Shown one piece after another: positions 11,031-23,781 of a stretch of 64,000 nucleotides of DNA. The stretch's first letter is position 1; every line of letters starts with the position of its first letter. The position numbers were made by a program, and so were the translations under genes. The DNA comes from Absidia repens (taxonomy: Eukaryota > Mucoromycota > Mucoromycetes > Mucorales > Cunninghamellaceae), in contig MCGE01000012.1 of assembly GCA_002105175.1 (NCBI GenBank), forward strand, positions 434,001 through 498,000, given 5' to 3'. Below the pieces are notes generated by a model. That model saw nothing but the letters and a program-made list of their open reading frames with translations, made no database searches and was not told the origin of the DNA.

Positions 11031-12124
11031 ATGGACACCCAGACAAGCCAACAACAACAACGTCGGAAGTCAGTGACAAAACAACAACAACATGGGGGAT
11101 CATCTACATCAACAAACTCGACTGGATCTACTCCTACTCCTCCATCATCGATTGGTTTAAATAGCAAAAAATCACTGGAATGGCTCATTGGTCGACGCAT
11201 CAAAGTCAAAACAACCTTAGATGAAGAATTCGAAGGGCTGATTTACACATATGATCGTATTACCAACTGTATTGCACTTGATATCCTTTTTCATGAAAAG
11301 AGAAACACAGGAATGGTAGAGGTAGAGAATTGTGTTCGTGGTTTGACTGTATATGGGTTGCTTGTGTATGGTCTGTTAGCGTAGGGGTTGATTGTGTATG
11401 GCTTATGTATGGACGGTCGAAGGACATGATTATGACTACGAATTATATATTATTTACATCCTTAACTCTCACACTGTTTTGTTTTATTTGATGAATGTAT
11501 ACATTGCTCAACAGGATCCCGCCATTCACGTAAAAGTCTCTCCTTTCGCATACTCAAAGTCAATCACATCAAGGAAATCATCGGGGTTACATCAGACGAA
11601 GCTTCAGCACCTTTACAGGATCCAGCTGTAGCTCATACAAGCAAGTTAACCAGCTATCTCCCAGTATCCCATGTACACCTGGATCGCCTTACCACGCGTG
11701 AAGCTGACACTATTAAAGGGGTAAAACAACAAGTAGCCAAACTAGGTGTCGGTGTAACAAAGGAAGCGCAAGAAATATTTGACGCCCTTACCAAAACGTA
11801 AGTAATGCAATTCCCATTATCAGCTTGACACATATAACCTTTACTGAATACAAACATACTTTATAGGTTGCCATGTCGATGGGCTAACGATTCTATCGTA
11901 GTTATGGATGAAGTGATGATTACACCTCCCTATGGCATAGAAAACTGCAAAGCCAATACTTCATCTGCAGCTTCCCTGGCCCGTGTCAAAAAAGTGGTAA
12001 GGATTCAAAAAGTGTAAACCAAAAAAAAAGTGATTTTATTGGGTTAACTTGTCGTTTTATTCTACTTTTATATATGACACGACTCATGTAGCTGGAAGGG
12101 GAAAGACGACGATTGAAGAAATAG
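11031..12124 (+). CDS. LSM12: LSM12 homolog (LSm domain plus anticodon-binding-like AD domain)
   Basis: Four exons: 11031-11340, 11515-11797, 11867-11996 and 12092-12124, giving about 251 residues. The N-terminal ~50 residues are Gln/Ser-rich. The LSm segment follows (WLIGRRIKVKTTLDEEFEG, residues ~58-100). The C-terminal AD domain contains VVMDEVMITPPYGIENCK, closely matching the VVMEEVVITPPYQVENCK of animal LSM12 as I recall it. The family associates with ATXN2/Pbp1 in post-transcriptional control. The exon 1 donor (GTTTGA) is weak but is the only candidate that keeps frame into SRHSRKSLSFRILKVNHIKE without a stop; the other junctions are standard GT-AG. Function is inferred from the family. 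Confidence 0.88.
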
Positions 12125-12935
12125 ATTAGCCTTTTTTTTTTTTTTTTAATATATATATATGTTGACTTTTGATTGTGCTTAGTTAATTATTGAATAAAAA
12201 ACGGGTTGATGATGTTGACTTTATTTACATTTGGATGGTTGTTACTGTTAATAATGTCTTTGATCATGTTTCTTTGGTTCTCCATATTTGATTAAATTCT
12301 TGAGATGAAAGCTTGGGTTGTGATGTGATGAGCTAACAAGTCTTTTGATAAATATGTATGATAGTGTCAGTTTGAAATTATTGACGTGAATCCGAAAAAT
12401 AAGTGTACAATAGGGGGACGTGGGGATGACACTTCTATTCATTTATAATGGTATAGAGGCGGATGACTTTCTTATAGTAGTCATCTGTTCATGATGCTAT
12501 ATATATGCGTGCGTGTGGGTAAAGATTTGAATATCCATTTGCCATGACTGCATGTAAATTTATTGGAATGGGTAGATCGACAGCAACGGCAATTTCAGAA
12601 CAGTACATACAGTGTTAATAGAAGACAATTTTTCGCCCAGAATAGGAGAGGAGGAACGAGTCGGGGGAGGGATTATCTACTACTAGTAATGACTTCACAT
12701 TATTGATCAAGTTGAAAGTTTAACAAATAAAAGTGATATATAATATCCTGCCGTTAGAATCTTCGTTAGTTGCATGACATTACGAATGGGAGAGGATTCC
12801 TGCAAAAAAGTTAGTATATTAAAACACCGCAGCTCCTAGAGAAATCCATTTGATTTGTCTCAAAGCTATTGCTATTTTTTTTTTTTTTTTTTTTACATCG
12901 CCGGGCTCGTTCTTTTTCCCTTTTCTTTTCCTACC
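12125..12935. other. LSM12-ATG26 intergenic region
   Basis: The gap holds the LSM12 3' end and the ATG26 5' flank. It has a T15 run near 12131, an (AT)n patch, and a T-rich tract at about 12872-12893 shortly before the next start codon. No gene was seen. Confidence 0.4.
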
Positions 12936-15900
12936 ATGTCATCGATACATACGGACGACAATTACGAGTCTGGAGAATCTGACGACGCATATGATAATAT
13001 AATGGAAGTAAGTAAATAGACAAAAGAATGAAAGCGTATACTGAATCAATTGTATCTAGTCCCACTCTAAACAGCCTTGCCATATGATTCAATCAGAGAT
13101 GTCGGTTGAAAATGAATCTATCAATGATTTACTCGTAAATGAAGAGCGCCACCATGATGGTTATAGTTTTGTGCGATCTGCATTTTCTTTGTCAAACGCA
13201 GAAAAGATTATTGATGGTAAGTTTTTTAAATTGCGAAAGGGCTTTTTTTCTTTCTCACTTTTTTTTTTTTTTTTTTTTTTTTTTTGAAGAATACCCTTGC
13301 TATATTGTGCGCTTGGTTACTTTGCCTGGATGGATGTACCTGACTGACCAAAACATATGCTTTTTTGCTCCACTACCCAGCAAGGATGTAAGTTGCAAAA
13401 AACAGATTGAAATTCATTCAAGCGACCTTGTCCTTAACTTTTCTTCTATCATTGGCCACGTTAGAGCGCACCAAAAAGATCAGGATATCTTTCGCAAAAG
13501 AAACATAGAGCGTCTCCATTACACTCCCGACACTACTTTATACTTGAACAATGCTACTTCTCTTGGTACCATTCTGCCGAGCATCACTATCAACTATTGG
13601 GGATCATTGAACTCAAGACCGTCACTAATATCCGGAACTCAAGAAGGAAACCACTAGCTTTCACCATTATTACATCAGCTGGGAAGTATTCCTTTGTTGC
13701 TGACTCTGAAATATCTAAGAAGGAATGGATGGACGATCTGCGCCGGTCTGTGTTTATGGCGAAGAATGACGGGAACTGTGTGCGTATTATCTTGCCTTTT
13801 TCTAAAGCAATCACTATCAGTAAGGCGTCTGCGTTTGATTTTGCGGAATATATCAAGGTGTCTATCTCTGACTTGCAGCAACCCTCCTATGACCGATATT
13901 GCTATCAAGAAACGAGAAGTCCACTTGGAGACGAAGACGATGTAAGTAAAATGGCAAATGCGAAAGTGGGAGAACAATATGATGTAACGCTAATGGCATT
14001 GATTTTCTGCTCTTCATTTTGATAGTATTATTTTGCATTTTTTCCTGATATCAACAAAGCATACAACGACATTTACGAATCTTATGAACGATATCGTGCC
14101 ATGGACAGCGGATATGCCGACAGACAGATTATTCCTTCCGCCGATGATATCAATATGTTCAACGAAGTGGATGATAACGGCAGCAATGGTGACGACAACG
14201 AGATACAACTTGATGCCGCCTGCCCTATCACCGAAGTATCTAGTTTGGCAACAATTGGAGAACAGGAAAACGACAATACCAGACCCGCAGCAACATCGTA
14301 TCTTATGCATGCGTTTACCCAAGTAGCATGCCCTTCCTCACAAATTGACCCTGATACCAGCAATACCTTTGGCGACACTGACTTCAAAAGTGGACCTTTG
14401 GTACACCGGCTCAAACGTGGTAGTGGACAAGAGTTGTTAAGCAAGACATTCAAGCGACTCAGCAGTGGCACACGCGATTTATCCAACGCTGTTTATACCA
14501 GCACAACGTCTTTATTACCATCCACCTTACGGGAATCAAGGAACACCATCTTATCGACGAATTTACCATCTGATACCGCCCCTTTCTCGACTTACGACAA
14601 CTCTGGAAGCAGATCAAAGAGGATTCATCGTGGCTCTTTGAATATTTTCAGGCACTATGCAGCTCTTCCATTCCAGCAACTGATATCAAATTCTTCACAA
14701 CAACCCCAGCAACCATCAAAAGAAGGTAGAGCAACAAAGAAATCTTTATCGTTACCAAGGGCACCTTACCTACGACAACTCGTATCACCACTCATCAGCA
14801 ATTGGCATAGGGACACAGATCAGCAAGGGCCAAAGGACAAAGTGGACGGTTTGGCATCTACTTCGATATGGTTATGCAGCGAATTGTGCCAACAACTCGG
14901 TATGGATTCTTTATCATCATTATCATTATCAGCAGAAAAAAACCCCTCAGACGACCCATTCCAAGAAACGGTGAACGATGAATTGCATAAATGGTTCCCG
15001 ATGCTGGGTACAAGTGCTACTGTGAATGCAGGTAATATTCTTACATATATAAAATGAGGTGACTTTTGTTATAATTAAAAAACGTTAAAAGTACTAACCA
15101 TAGTCAGTTGCTTTATTTTATTTTTACATTGTATAGTCTATCATGCAGCTGTCTGGAGAATAATTCCTTATTATGGTCGGCTCTACTTTACCCAGGATTA
15201 TCTTTGCTTTCATGCTAGCGTCTTGGCTGGACATCAAAAGGTAGGGACAAAATACCCTTGCATATACTAGAATGATGTATTAATATGGACTCGTAGATCG
15301 TGGTGCCTTTCAAGGACATTGTTGATATTCGTCTACTGAAAAATCAAGGATATCATTTACTACGTGGCCTTGGTATCACAACAAAAGATATGAATGAAGA
15401 AGTGAGTGCTATTTTTATCGAAAAAAAAGTGAACAATTGTTATTACTGGCTTACACATACGTTAGATATTTTTTGAATTTTTATCGACAGAACTAAGAAA
15501 TAGCTGCTATGCTTTAGTGTCTCTTGAACTGCAGAAAAATTCAAGTGAAATGCCGTATGCCAATGAATCTGATAGGTACACGAATAAAAAAGAAGATTCA
15601 ACAAGTGTATTTAAACTTCATTTTCAATTTTTCTATATAGCAATGATGATGAATTAGACTTTCTTCCTTGCAATCAAAGACCACCGTACGCCCAACTTGA
15701 AAGTCCAGCGGAAAATGTTAACAATCATGTAGCACCACCATCAGAATACAGTAGGTTGATAGAAAAACATCATCTCATGAACCAAATTATGCGTTGTCTC
15801 TGACATTCGTTTTTTTTTTTTTTCGCTAGTTGGCCCTCCGATTTTGACGCAAACACCAAATGTCAAGCAGCAACGTCAATCACCTTATGCACCAAAAAAA

Positions 15901-17178
15901 CCTTTGACTATCACTTGCCTAACAATAGGATCACGCGGTGATGTACAACCATACATTGCTTTGTGTAAACAGCTACAACAAGATGGTGGCCATCATTGTC
16001 GAATTGCCTCACATGGAGAATATCAATCTTGGGTGGAAGCATATGGAATTGAATTTAGGTGCATCGGTGGCGATCCTGGGGAGCTGATGAGACTCTGTAT
16101 TGAAAACAACTTCTTATCCTTTTCTTTTATCAAAGCTGGATATAAACTTGTATGTATGGAATACGAATTATTTGAATGGAGAATGATTTAATTAACTTTT
16201 TTTTTTTTGTTATACTTAGTTTTATACCTGGTTCAATACTTTGTTGGAGTCAAGTTGGGATGCAGTTCAAGGCACAGATGTATTGATTGAAAGTCCCAGC
16301 TCTATGGTCGGTATTCATATGGCGGAAAATCTAGGTAGGTCTGTAGATGATCAATACTTGTCTTCATTTTCATTCGCTCACTTGCTTACCAACCCCACTA
16401 CCCTCACCGGGAAATGTATTTTTCAGAAATTCCTTACTTTAGATCGATGCCGTTTCCATGGACTAAAACAACAAAGTTTCCTCATCCTTTTGCAGTGTCT
16501 AATCTTGCGGGTGGCAGGATATACAACGACATGACCTACTTGATGATTGATATGGCGCTATGGGCAGGTACTTCAAAACCCATCAATAGATTTCGGCGTG
16601 AAAAACTTGGATTGGCACCTACTTCACTGGATCAACTTCAAACATGGCGGATTCCGTATCTTTACTCTTTTTCTCCACTGGTACAACCGGCCCCGAAAGA
16701 TTGGCCTGACTACATCCATTGCACTGGCTACTGGTTTATTGATGAAAAGGAACAAGACTCGAAGGACCACTGGAAACCGCCGCAATCTCTTTTATCTTTT
16801 CTTAATTTGAGTAATCCTTCTGACTCATTGGTATCGGATGGTGACGGACGGCCCTCAGAGGACAGCGAAACCAGCACAAAAGACGAACGACCAGTAGTGT
16901 ACATTGGATTTGGGTCTATCATTGTGTCGGATCCGGAAGCTATGTCTCGGGTGATTGTGGAATCGGTAATCGAGGCGAATGTCCGTGCTATTATATGCAA
17001 AGGGTGGTCATCCAGGGGCTCGAAAAGTGAACACCAACTGGAAGAAACACCAACCACAATGCAAGTTTTACAAGATCATGCTGACTCTATACTTATGCTG
17101 GACTCGGTACCTCACGATTGGCTATTTCCATTGATTCAAGGCGTTGTGCATCATGGTGGTTCTGGGACGTGTGCAGCT

Positions 17179-17215
<37 letters not shown>

Positions 17216-17623
17216 CTTGGAGATCATTTGAAATTGGTAAGCTAACTTTTAGAATGGGGGGCGGGGCTACCTACTATTTTACTAGGGCTGAAAGCAGGCC
17301 TACCAACGGTGATCAAGCCCTTCTTTGGTGATCAGCGATTCTGGGGTCATAAGGTGGAGGAACTTGGTGTTGGAATATGTATGCCAAAGTTGACCAAAGC
17401 CAAATTGACGGAAAGCCTATTGACAATTACTCAAGATGAAGTGATGATAACAAAGGCCAAGTTAATGGGTGAAGCAATTCGGCAAGAAAACGGGACCAAA
17501 ACAGCAATGGAATGCTTATACCGGGATATGGGACTAGCCAAAAGAACAAAACAGCCATTAGAACCTTCATTACTATCAGCATTATCAACATCAGCACGTT
17601 TACAAGGCAGGTTGGGTCAGTAG
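12936..17623 (+). CDS. ATG26: Sterol 3-beta-glucosyltransferase (ATG26/UGT80 family)
   Basis: Thirteen exons: 12936-13007, 13075-13216, 13290-13387, 13465-13941, 14026-15031, 15137-15240, 15297-15401, 15466-15575, 15641-15750, 15830-16149, 16220-16334, 16427-17179 and 17286-17623, giving ~1249 residues. Domains follow the fungal ATG26 order. A GRAM segment ([20 protein letters not shown], ~72-100) is followed by a PH domain (SGYLSQKKH to [13 protein letters not shown], ~108-205), a Ser/Thr-rich linker, a second GRAM ([12 protein letters not shown], ~600-660) and the UDP-glucosyltransferase ([12 protein letters not shown] near 765; HHGGSGTC then [17 protein letters not shown]). The enzyme transfers glucose from UDP-glucose to sterols at membranes; GRAM/PH recruit it to phosphoinositides. 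All exon junctions keep frame. A 29-base A run sits just after the donor of the last intron (17182-17210). Confidence 0.95.
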
Positions 17624-18314
17624 GAAATTTCTATTCTATTGACTTGGTGAAGTATTGGAGGTAAGGGTTAAGCTTGATGTTAGTAGCTGTGATAATGGGA
17701 GGGGAAAGTGGTTGTATATCTTTGGATGTTAAAAAAAGTATACTCAATAATGTGAATATATTTTTCTCATTAGGTCACTGTGCCATAGACTCGAAATTGA
17801 ACTGGCCTTGTATATCTATCTGGAATCATGATTTTGGATTCACTCGAAGAATGTTTGTGTGATTTTATCCTCAATACTTGTATATACTACTACTGTTTGT
17901 CATAAGACATATGACAGCTCTTTTATTGATACATCCCCTGATCCTCCGCCTCCCCTGTGCATTGGCGCTACTTGTATCTACTGCCCAATCAAACCCCCTT
18001 TGCAGCCGCCTCTTTATCATTTTATATATCCTCCCTCCGTTTTTAGTACTTCTTTTTTTAATATACATGTAGATATGAATGTATATTACAACACATTACA
18101 ATAAACACAAATATTTCCTTTTTTTTTTTTTGGCACATCGTTTCAGAAGTCTTCTCCTATTTTTATCTCAATTTATACAATTTGAACTAAATAGCTTATT
18201 GAATTTCAAGTCCCGATTACGGTATCATCGAATTTTTACCACTTCTTTATCCTTCTTGAATCTTCTTTTTTATTTTTATTTTTTTACTGATTTCATTCAC
18301 ATCCATCTTACTTG
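17624..18314. other. Intergenic region between two plus-strand genes
   Basis: AT-rich, with a T12 run near 18120 and short T/A stretches before the next start codon. No gene or repeat is recognised. Confidence 0.4.
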
Positions 18315-18379
18315 ATGTCTTTCAAGTCGAAACAAAGAGCAAAGCATGGTCATTTATTTGGTGATGGTAAGCCTTGAAC

Positions 18380-18411
<32 letters not shown>

Positions 18412-20237
18412 TTTGTGTGTGAGTATGGTTGGCGAAGGAAACGAAGTGTGTGATGATTTTATTCCGTCCTAGTGTGTCCTTTAACTCAAAAGTATTTTTT
18501 TATCAATTAGATCCATTGAATGCAAGCGCAACAACATCAATCGACTCTTCTTCTACTAAAACAAGCCGACCAAAGTCTCCTATGGATCCTTTGTCACGGT
18601 CCAGCTCACCTGGTAGTACCAACGGCAGCAGCAATCACTCACCCGATGGAAGCATTTTTGGCGGAATTGATGTCAGTAAATTTGGCAGCAAACGGGCCAC
18701 CATGCGGTCATCTACTTCTTTACGCCCTACAACTGCTTTGAAACTTGTCGATGATAGTGATGGCGACGACGACGATTTTTTATTCGGCGGTGGGAGGAAA
18801 ACATCGACTTCATCAAGCTTGGCTAGACGAAAAGTATCTCCAACTTCAACACCTTTAGGTCAGGGTTCGTCAATGTCAACAACAAACGCAATACCTACTG
18901 GATCGCCTCGTGCCAATCATAGTACTATCATGGCACCCACCCCATTATCACCTTCAATTGCGCCTTCCGCCCTTCATGGTGCACCTACTCTTCATCCGCA
19001 ACGTCTTCAATCGGCTACTCCACCAAGCTCTTCAACACCATCGCCGCCTCCAGCCTCACCACCTGTCGGATCGCCCGCTCTTTCTGACTACGAAACCCCG
19101 GCGCAAACGAAACAGCAACAGCAACAGCAACAACAACAACAACAAAAACAACAACAAACAAAGCCTGCTAGTGCTTCACCTGTTAAGAAACCGCCACCAC
19201 CGCCACCACCAGCTAGACGCCCTACATCGGTACTAAAGGCATCAGTGTCTCCTTTAGTGTCTTCTTCGACGTCTTCACTCTCCTCTTTCTCCTCTTCAAC
19301 TTCATCATCGTCGCCAATCACGAATCACTCTCAACAACCACCACTCAGCAATGTGCCTCCACCTCCACCCCCTCGAACCCACAAAAAACACCAACAATTA
19401 GACTTAGCAAGAAAATTGGAAACTAGCAGCAACAAGGATGATCAAAAACAAGCGCGTCAAGAGGACGATGACGATGACAATGACGAGCGGGCTCGAATGA
19501 TGCAGCGACAAAAAGCAGCAATGATGGAAGACGAAGGAACTCGAGCATTCGCGATGGCACCGTCCTCCTCATCGGTTCTATCGCCACCGTCCAACATGAT
19601 CATGGACTATGATGATCCTGAATTGTACGCTTCAGTCACCAATTTTCACTCGCTGGCCATCACTGGATCTTCAAGCACACCAACCAACAAACCAAACATG
19701 ACTTTCATACCCAGTAGCAGTAACTCATCATCATCAACACTGACTCCTACCAACAGCAGCAACCAAAACAGCAACAATCCATGGGACTACAACATGCCGA
19801 CGGCTTCGTTTTTAATACCTACTATGAGCACACCCTTCCCAACCGCTACCACCACCACGCCATTACCATCATCAACCAAAAAACAACAGGACCTGGATAA
19901 AAGACTCAAGGACATCGAGCCAGCAAAACGGACAGCGTTCGCCGATCTTATTGCCAATTGGCATCATGGAAATAGCAACAACAGGGATGGTCATTTTGGA
20001 CGAAAAGACGGCCATACCAATGACGATGACGACGAGGAGCGCTTTTTTGAACATGTGGCAAGCGAACAACGAGATATTGGATTTGCGGGCATTGACGGAC
20101 ACAATTCTGATAATAATACGAACAATGGCAATGACGATGACGACGATGATGATGCTGGCAAGACTACCACGACCCGATTCCCTTCGTCCTTTGACTGGCA
20201 AGAAAACTCGTTATTGGATGTGAACCCATGGTCCTGA
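18315..20237 (+). CDS. Low-complexity Pro/Ser/Gln-rich protein of unknown function
   Basis: Two exons, 18315-18366 and 18511-20237, give ~592 residues. The first intron contains a 29-base A run (18380-18408). I do not recognise the family. The basic N-terminus (MSFKSKQRAKHGHLFGD) and the C-terminus (FADLIANWHHGN and a terminal LLDVNPWS) look conserved-like. Between them lie Ser-rich stretches, an interrupted polyGln tract (~residues 210-230), polyPro stretches of seven and six residues that could bind SH3 or profilin, and Asp-rich patches. DPL and NPW motifs occur near the ends; such short motifs occur in endocytic adaptors, but this is only suggestive. The long open frame and spliced start support a real gene. 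Confidence 0.78.
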
Positions 20238-20835
20238 AGGTTGTTGTTATAAAATATAGTGTTAGTTAGATCGCTCTCCCCCCCTCCCCCTTTTTTTTGA
20301 TTTTGTATTCATTTGTGATCTATAGTAGTTTTTATTTTTATTTTTATCTCCTCAACAATAAACTATATGACTATATATACATATATTCTTTTTTTATGTT
20401 TATGGTGGTCTTGATGAAATGCGTCTGTATATGACTGAGTGTATTTGAATGTGTGGACATGATTGTGTTTGTGGATATATGAAGTATATATATATATATA
20501 TATATATATATGAGTATATACATATGAATGGTTATGGTTTGATAAAATGAGGACAAAGACAAGGAAACAGTAATTAGATATTCATGAGTGCAAAGATGGG
20601 ATGACATTTGATATTTGTATAAAAAAATCTTTATTCGAGACATAATAACATAACACGTATAATAAATAGAGAGGGGGTAAAATAAAAGTGAAGGTAAACT
20701 AGAATAACAAGACAAAAAGGATTCGCATAGAAAAGATATATAATAAAACATATAGAAATAAAGATAAAAAAAAAGATGTAAGAAGAAAAAAAAGAATATA
20801 CATATAATAGACTAAACTAGGTAATTGTAGATCCA
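20238..20835. other. Convergent 3' region with (TA)n repeat
   Basis: This lies between the 3' ends of the preceding plus-strand gene and the following minus-strand gene. It has a (TA)n microsatellite at about 20485-20512. No gene was seen. Confidence 0.5.
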
Positions 20836-22111
20836 CTATTTCGATTGCAGCTTTGCCAAGGTAGCTTCGAGTTCTTTAACCCGATTCGAATAAGAATGTA
20901 CTTCATGTTGTAAATGGCGAATATGATCCACCGAATGCCGTAAAATAGCCCCTTTATTTGGTTTGTTGTTCGCATTGGTTTCCGCCATCATTTCTGGTAA
21001 CAGTGTTCCTAACTCTTGAATCCTTTCATTAATGTTTTCCCGTCTTCGTCGTTCCACTATATATATATGTATATTTAACAAAAAGAGGAAAATGAGATGG
21101 AGAAAGTAGATTCTCAGTATGTTTTTTTTGTCCTACCTGCATTGTGTGATTCCCGTCTTCGCCTTCGCTTATCCATCATCATTTGCATACTATAAGTGTA
21201 AATGTAGATCAGTATATCCTTCCATATACATATCACAGGCTGATCTATTTATACTTACTTCATCTGAAGACTATAATCATCATCCTCAAAGCTTCTTGCT
21301 GTAGATCCGGGACTATCCATTTGCTGTGAGGGTTGATAATGTTGTTGCTGTTGTTGATGAGGATGAATAAATAAAGAAGAGGAAGATGTCGTTGTAGTAG
21401 GCATAGGCATATCGGACACTGTGTTTTCTCCAGGATTGCCGCCACCAAGATAGTGTAAGGAAGGAGGAGACGAGGCACCAAAATGACCAATATTAGCTGG
21501 AGCGGACATCGCAAGGGAAGATATGTCATCATAGTCTCCATTGCCAGTATAAAAAGATGAGGAAGTAGAAACACCCTGTTTAATAGGATGGATTGGTATA
21601 TTATTGGGAGGTGACGATGCTGCTGCTGCTGCTGTTGTTGATGTTGTTGCATTTGGGTGAATATCCATAGAGTTGGAACTAGGCTAAAAAAGAGAGAAAA
21701 TAATAAATAATAGTTATGCAAAAAAGGAATATTAGATCATACTGTGTAAATGAGCGGTGATAATGGTTTTGTTTGTTTGTTTTTCAACTTCTTGTTCCTT
21801 TTGTAACTTACCATAGATGGGTGTCGCGAAACCATATGCTGCTTCTGATAACTCGCCAAACCAGATTGGTAGTCCAAGTCTTCAAAATCGTCAATTTGGG
21901 AATTGCGACTAAGAGGCGACATGAAGAGTGCTTCGTTGTTTGCAAAATCAATAGGACTACTAGGAAAATCCTGATGTAAGGTTGATGAGGCATTTCTTGA
22001 CGAGTGTTGTTGCTGGTGTAAAGTAGTGGAAGGATGAGGTATGGTGGTTGATAAAGGATGCATACTATGTTGTTGTAACATAGAGTTATACTTTGAAGTC
22101 GTGTCCATCAT
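20836..22111 (-). CDS. bHLH transcription factor
   Basis: Four exons on the minus strand: 22111-21812, 21683-21259, 21189-21137 and 21056-20836, giving ~332 residues. The basic helix-loop-helix is split over the last two exons. The basic region RRRRRESHNAVERRRRENIN carries the His-Glu-Arg arrangement (H..VERRR) known to read CANNTG, normally CACGTG, E-boxes. Helix 1 is RIQELGTLLPEMM and helix 2 is KGAILRHSVDHIRHLQHEV; a heptad-like tail (RVKELEATLAKLQ) could be a zipper. The N-terminal ~240 residues are Gln/Ser/His-rich and look like an activation region. It resembles the USF/CBF1/MITF-type class; the ortholog is not assignable from sequence alone. It is divergent from the GPI-protein gene with a 278-bp shared upstream region. 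Confidence 0.9.
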
Positions 22112-22389
22112 TACTAGAGATAAAGTAGGATGTATTCAAACAGAAAAAAAAAAAAAGAAAAAAAAAAAGATAAATAAGAAGAAAGCAAAGAAAAAAGTGA
22201 ATAGTAAGTGTGTGAGAAAAAAAGGGAAGAAAGAAAATTAAAAAAAAAAGTAAGAGTGCCAGATGAATTATGCAACCAACCAACCACCAATTAGCGGAAA
22301 TTGAAACACGGGTGGACATTGTTTAAATTTCTCATTTTTTTCATTTCTTTTTCCTTTTTCTTTTACTTTTTCATCTTTATCAAACTGAT
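22112..22389. promoter_or_regulatory. Shared 278-bp divergent upstream region
   Basis: It lies between the start codons of the minus-strand bHLH gene and the plus-strand secreted-protein gene. It holds long A-rich (22140-22170) and T-rich (22325-22375) tracts typical of nucleosome-poor fungal promoters. I see no recognisable factor site with confidence. Confidence 0.4.
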
Positions 22390-23168
22390 ATGCACTTTTC
22401 TTCATGTATATATTTTTTGGTACTAATTCATGTGTTTGCACTGATGGTACAGGGACAAGTACAAGCAGCCAGTAAACGATTCGCTATCTTACAACCTGTT
22501 GCCTATTCTCCATATGTGGCAGGTCAAATTGTTCCTGTCACTTATACTATACCTGATGATGCCGCCCTACCTAGCAGTAAGTATAGTTCAATGAAAACGG
22601 AATAATAAACATTAAGCTTTTAACTCACTCAATTTTTTTTCTTTCTATTCCCTAGTTCTCGGATTGGCTGTTTTTTTTACATCCAGGGACACATCGGTGC
22701 CGTTTTTTCACGCAACTATATCAAATAATGCTGATCTTACTCAAGGATTTAGTTTTAGACGTACAGCAAATACAGAAGTATATTATGAACATCAACTCAA
22801 TGTAAGCAAAAAAACAAAAAAAAACAAAAGTGAATGATAGAGTGATAGTAGCAATAGATGCCTCTTTGATTAATTAATTGTTATATCAATATTAGTATAA
22901 CATACCAAAGGAAACACCAGCTGGCAACTATCAAATCGTATTTATGGATACCATAGGTGGTAGTGGCAATACAACCGTCCCTATTATTGTCCGCCCTTAT
23001 TCAACAAGTTCCGGATCTTCTTCTACTGCAACTAACAAACCAGCTCAGGTATCCAATATCTTTTTACAGGACAATTCAGCATCATCATTCTCCAAAGTGC
23101 CTCTTTTTGTCATATGGGCTTCCTTCGCTTTTATTTTTGGGTTTTTTCACCACATTACATTGCATTAG
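22390..23168 (+). CDS. Small secreted, probably GPI-anchored cell-surface protein
   Basis: Three exons, 22390-22576, 22656-22801 and 22896-23168, give ~201 residues. The N-terminus is a signal peptide (MHFSSCIYFLVLIHVFALMV, cleavage probably near residue 25-28). A beta-rich domain follows (ILQPVAYSPYVAGQIVPVTY ... TPAGNYQIVFMDTIGG), in the style of the Kre9/KNH or Ser/Thr-rich GPI family. A Ser/Thr-rich stretch follows, and the C-terminus is hydrophobic (VPLFVIWASFAFIFGFF). This last feature fits GPI-anchor addition and plasma membrane or cell wall location. The family assignment is tentative; the secretory features are seen directly. Confidence 0.85.
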
Positions 23169-23781
23169 TTTAGTCTCTATAGTTTCTATATCTATCATAC
23201 AATTTTTTTTTATCAATAAATCAGTTTTTTTTTTATCAGGGGAAAGAAGGGTTATCAATGTTGATGTGATTTGTTTGTGGAAAATAAGGGATGGATGTTC
23301 TTTATTGGCTAATTTCGTTTATTGTTAAACTCTAAAAATATCGAAATAATAAAATTAAAACAATAATGAATGTTCTATGGTAGATTTCCATAACGCTAAC
23401 ACTTAAGGAATGGTAAAAGCCATAAAGCTATTCATGGGGGATGAGCGTGTGTGGGTGTGTGCGGGTGTGTATGATATGTGGGATGAAAAACTAGAGTATT
23501 GCATAGTGATGATTATCGACATACTTGTTGATTTGATAGACAGCATTGATATTCGTGACTCTGCATAAAAACAAAACAAACCAACCCTACCAACCATACA
23601 ACAACACATTGATAAACAAAATGATTTACTACAAAAACAACAACATTTTATTTGATAAAAATTGATTGATCTTTTCCCATAAAAAAGATAAGGGGAGGAG
23701 ACTATAAAGGATGAATGTAATATGACAAAGAGACTATGTATATATGATAAAAGGGATAATAGAAGGGTAAAGATAACTAAT
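23169..23781. other. Convergent 3' region before EF-1alpha
   Basis: It contains the 3' flanks of the secreted-protein gene and, on the other strand, of EF-1alpha. No gene or repeat was seen. Confidence 0.4.

Noticed and set aside
19088..19321. Cys/Gly-rich minus-strand protein
   Set aside because: It is antisense to the polyGln/polyPro region of the gene at 18315-20237.
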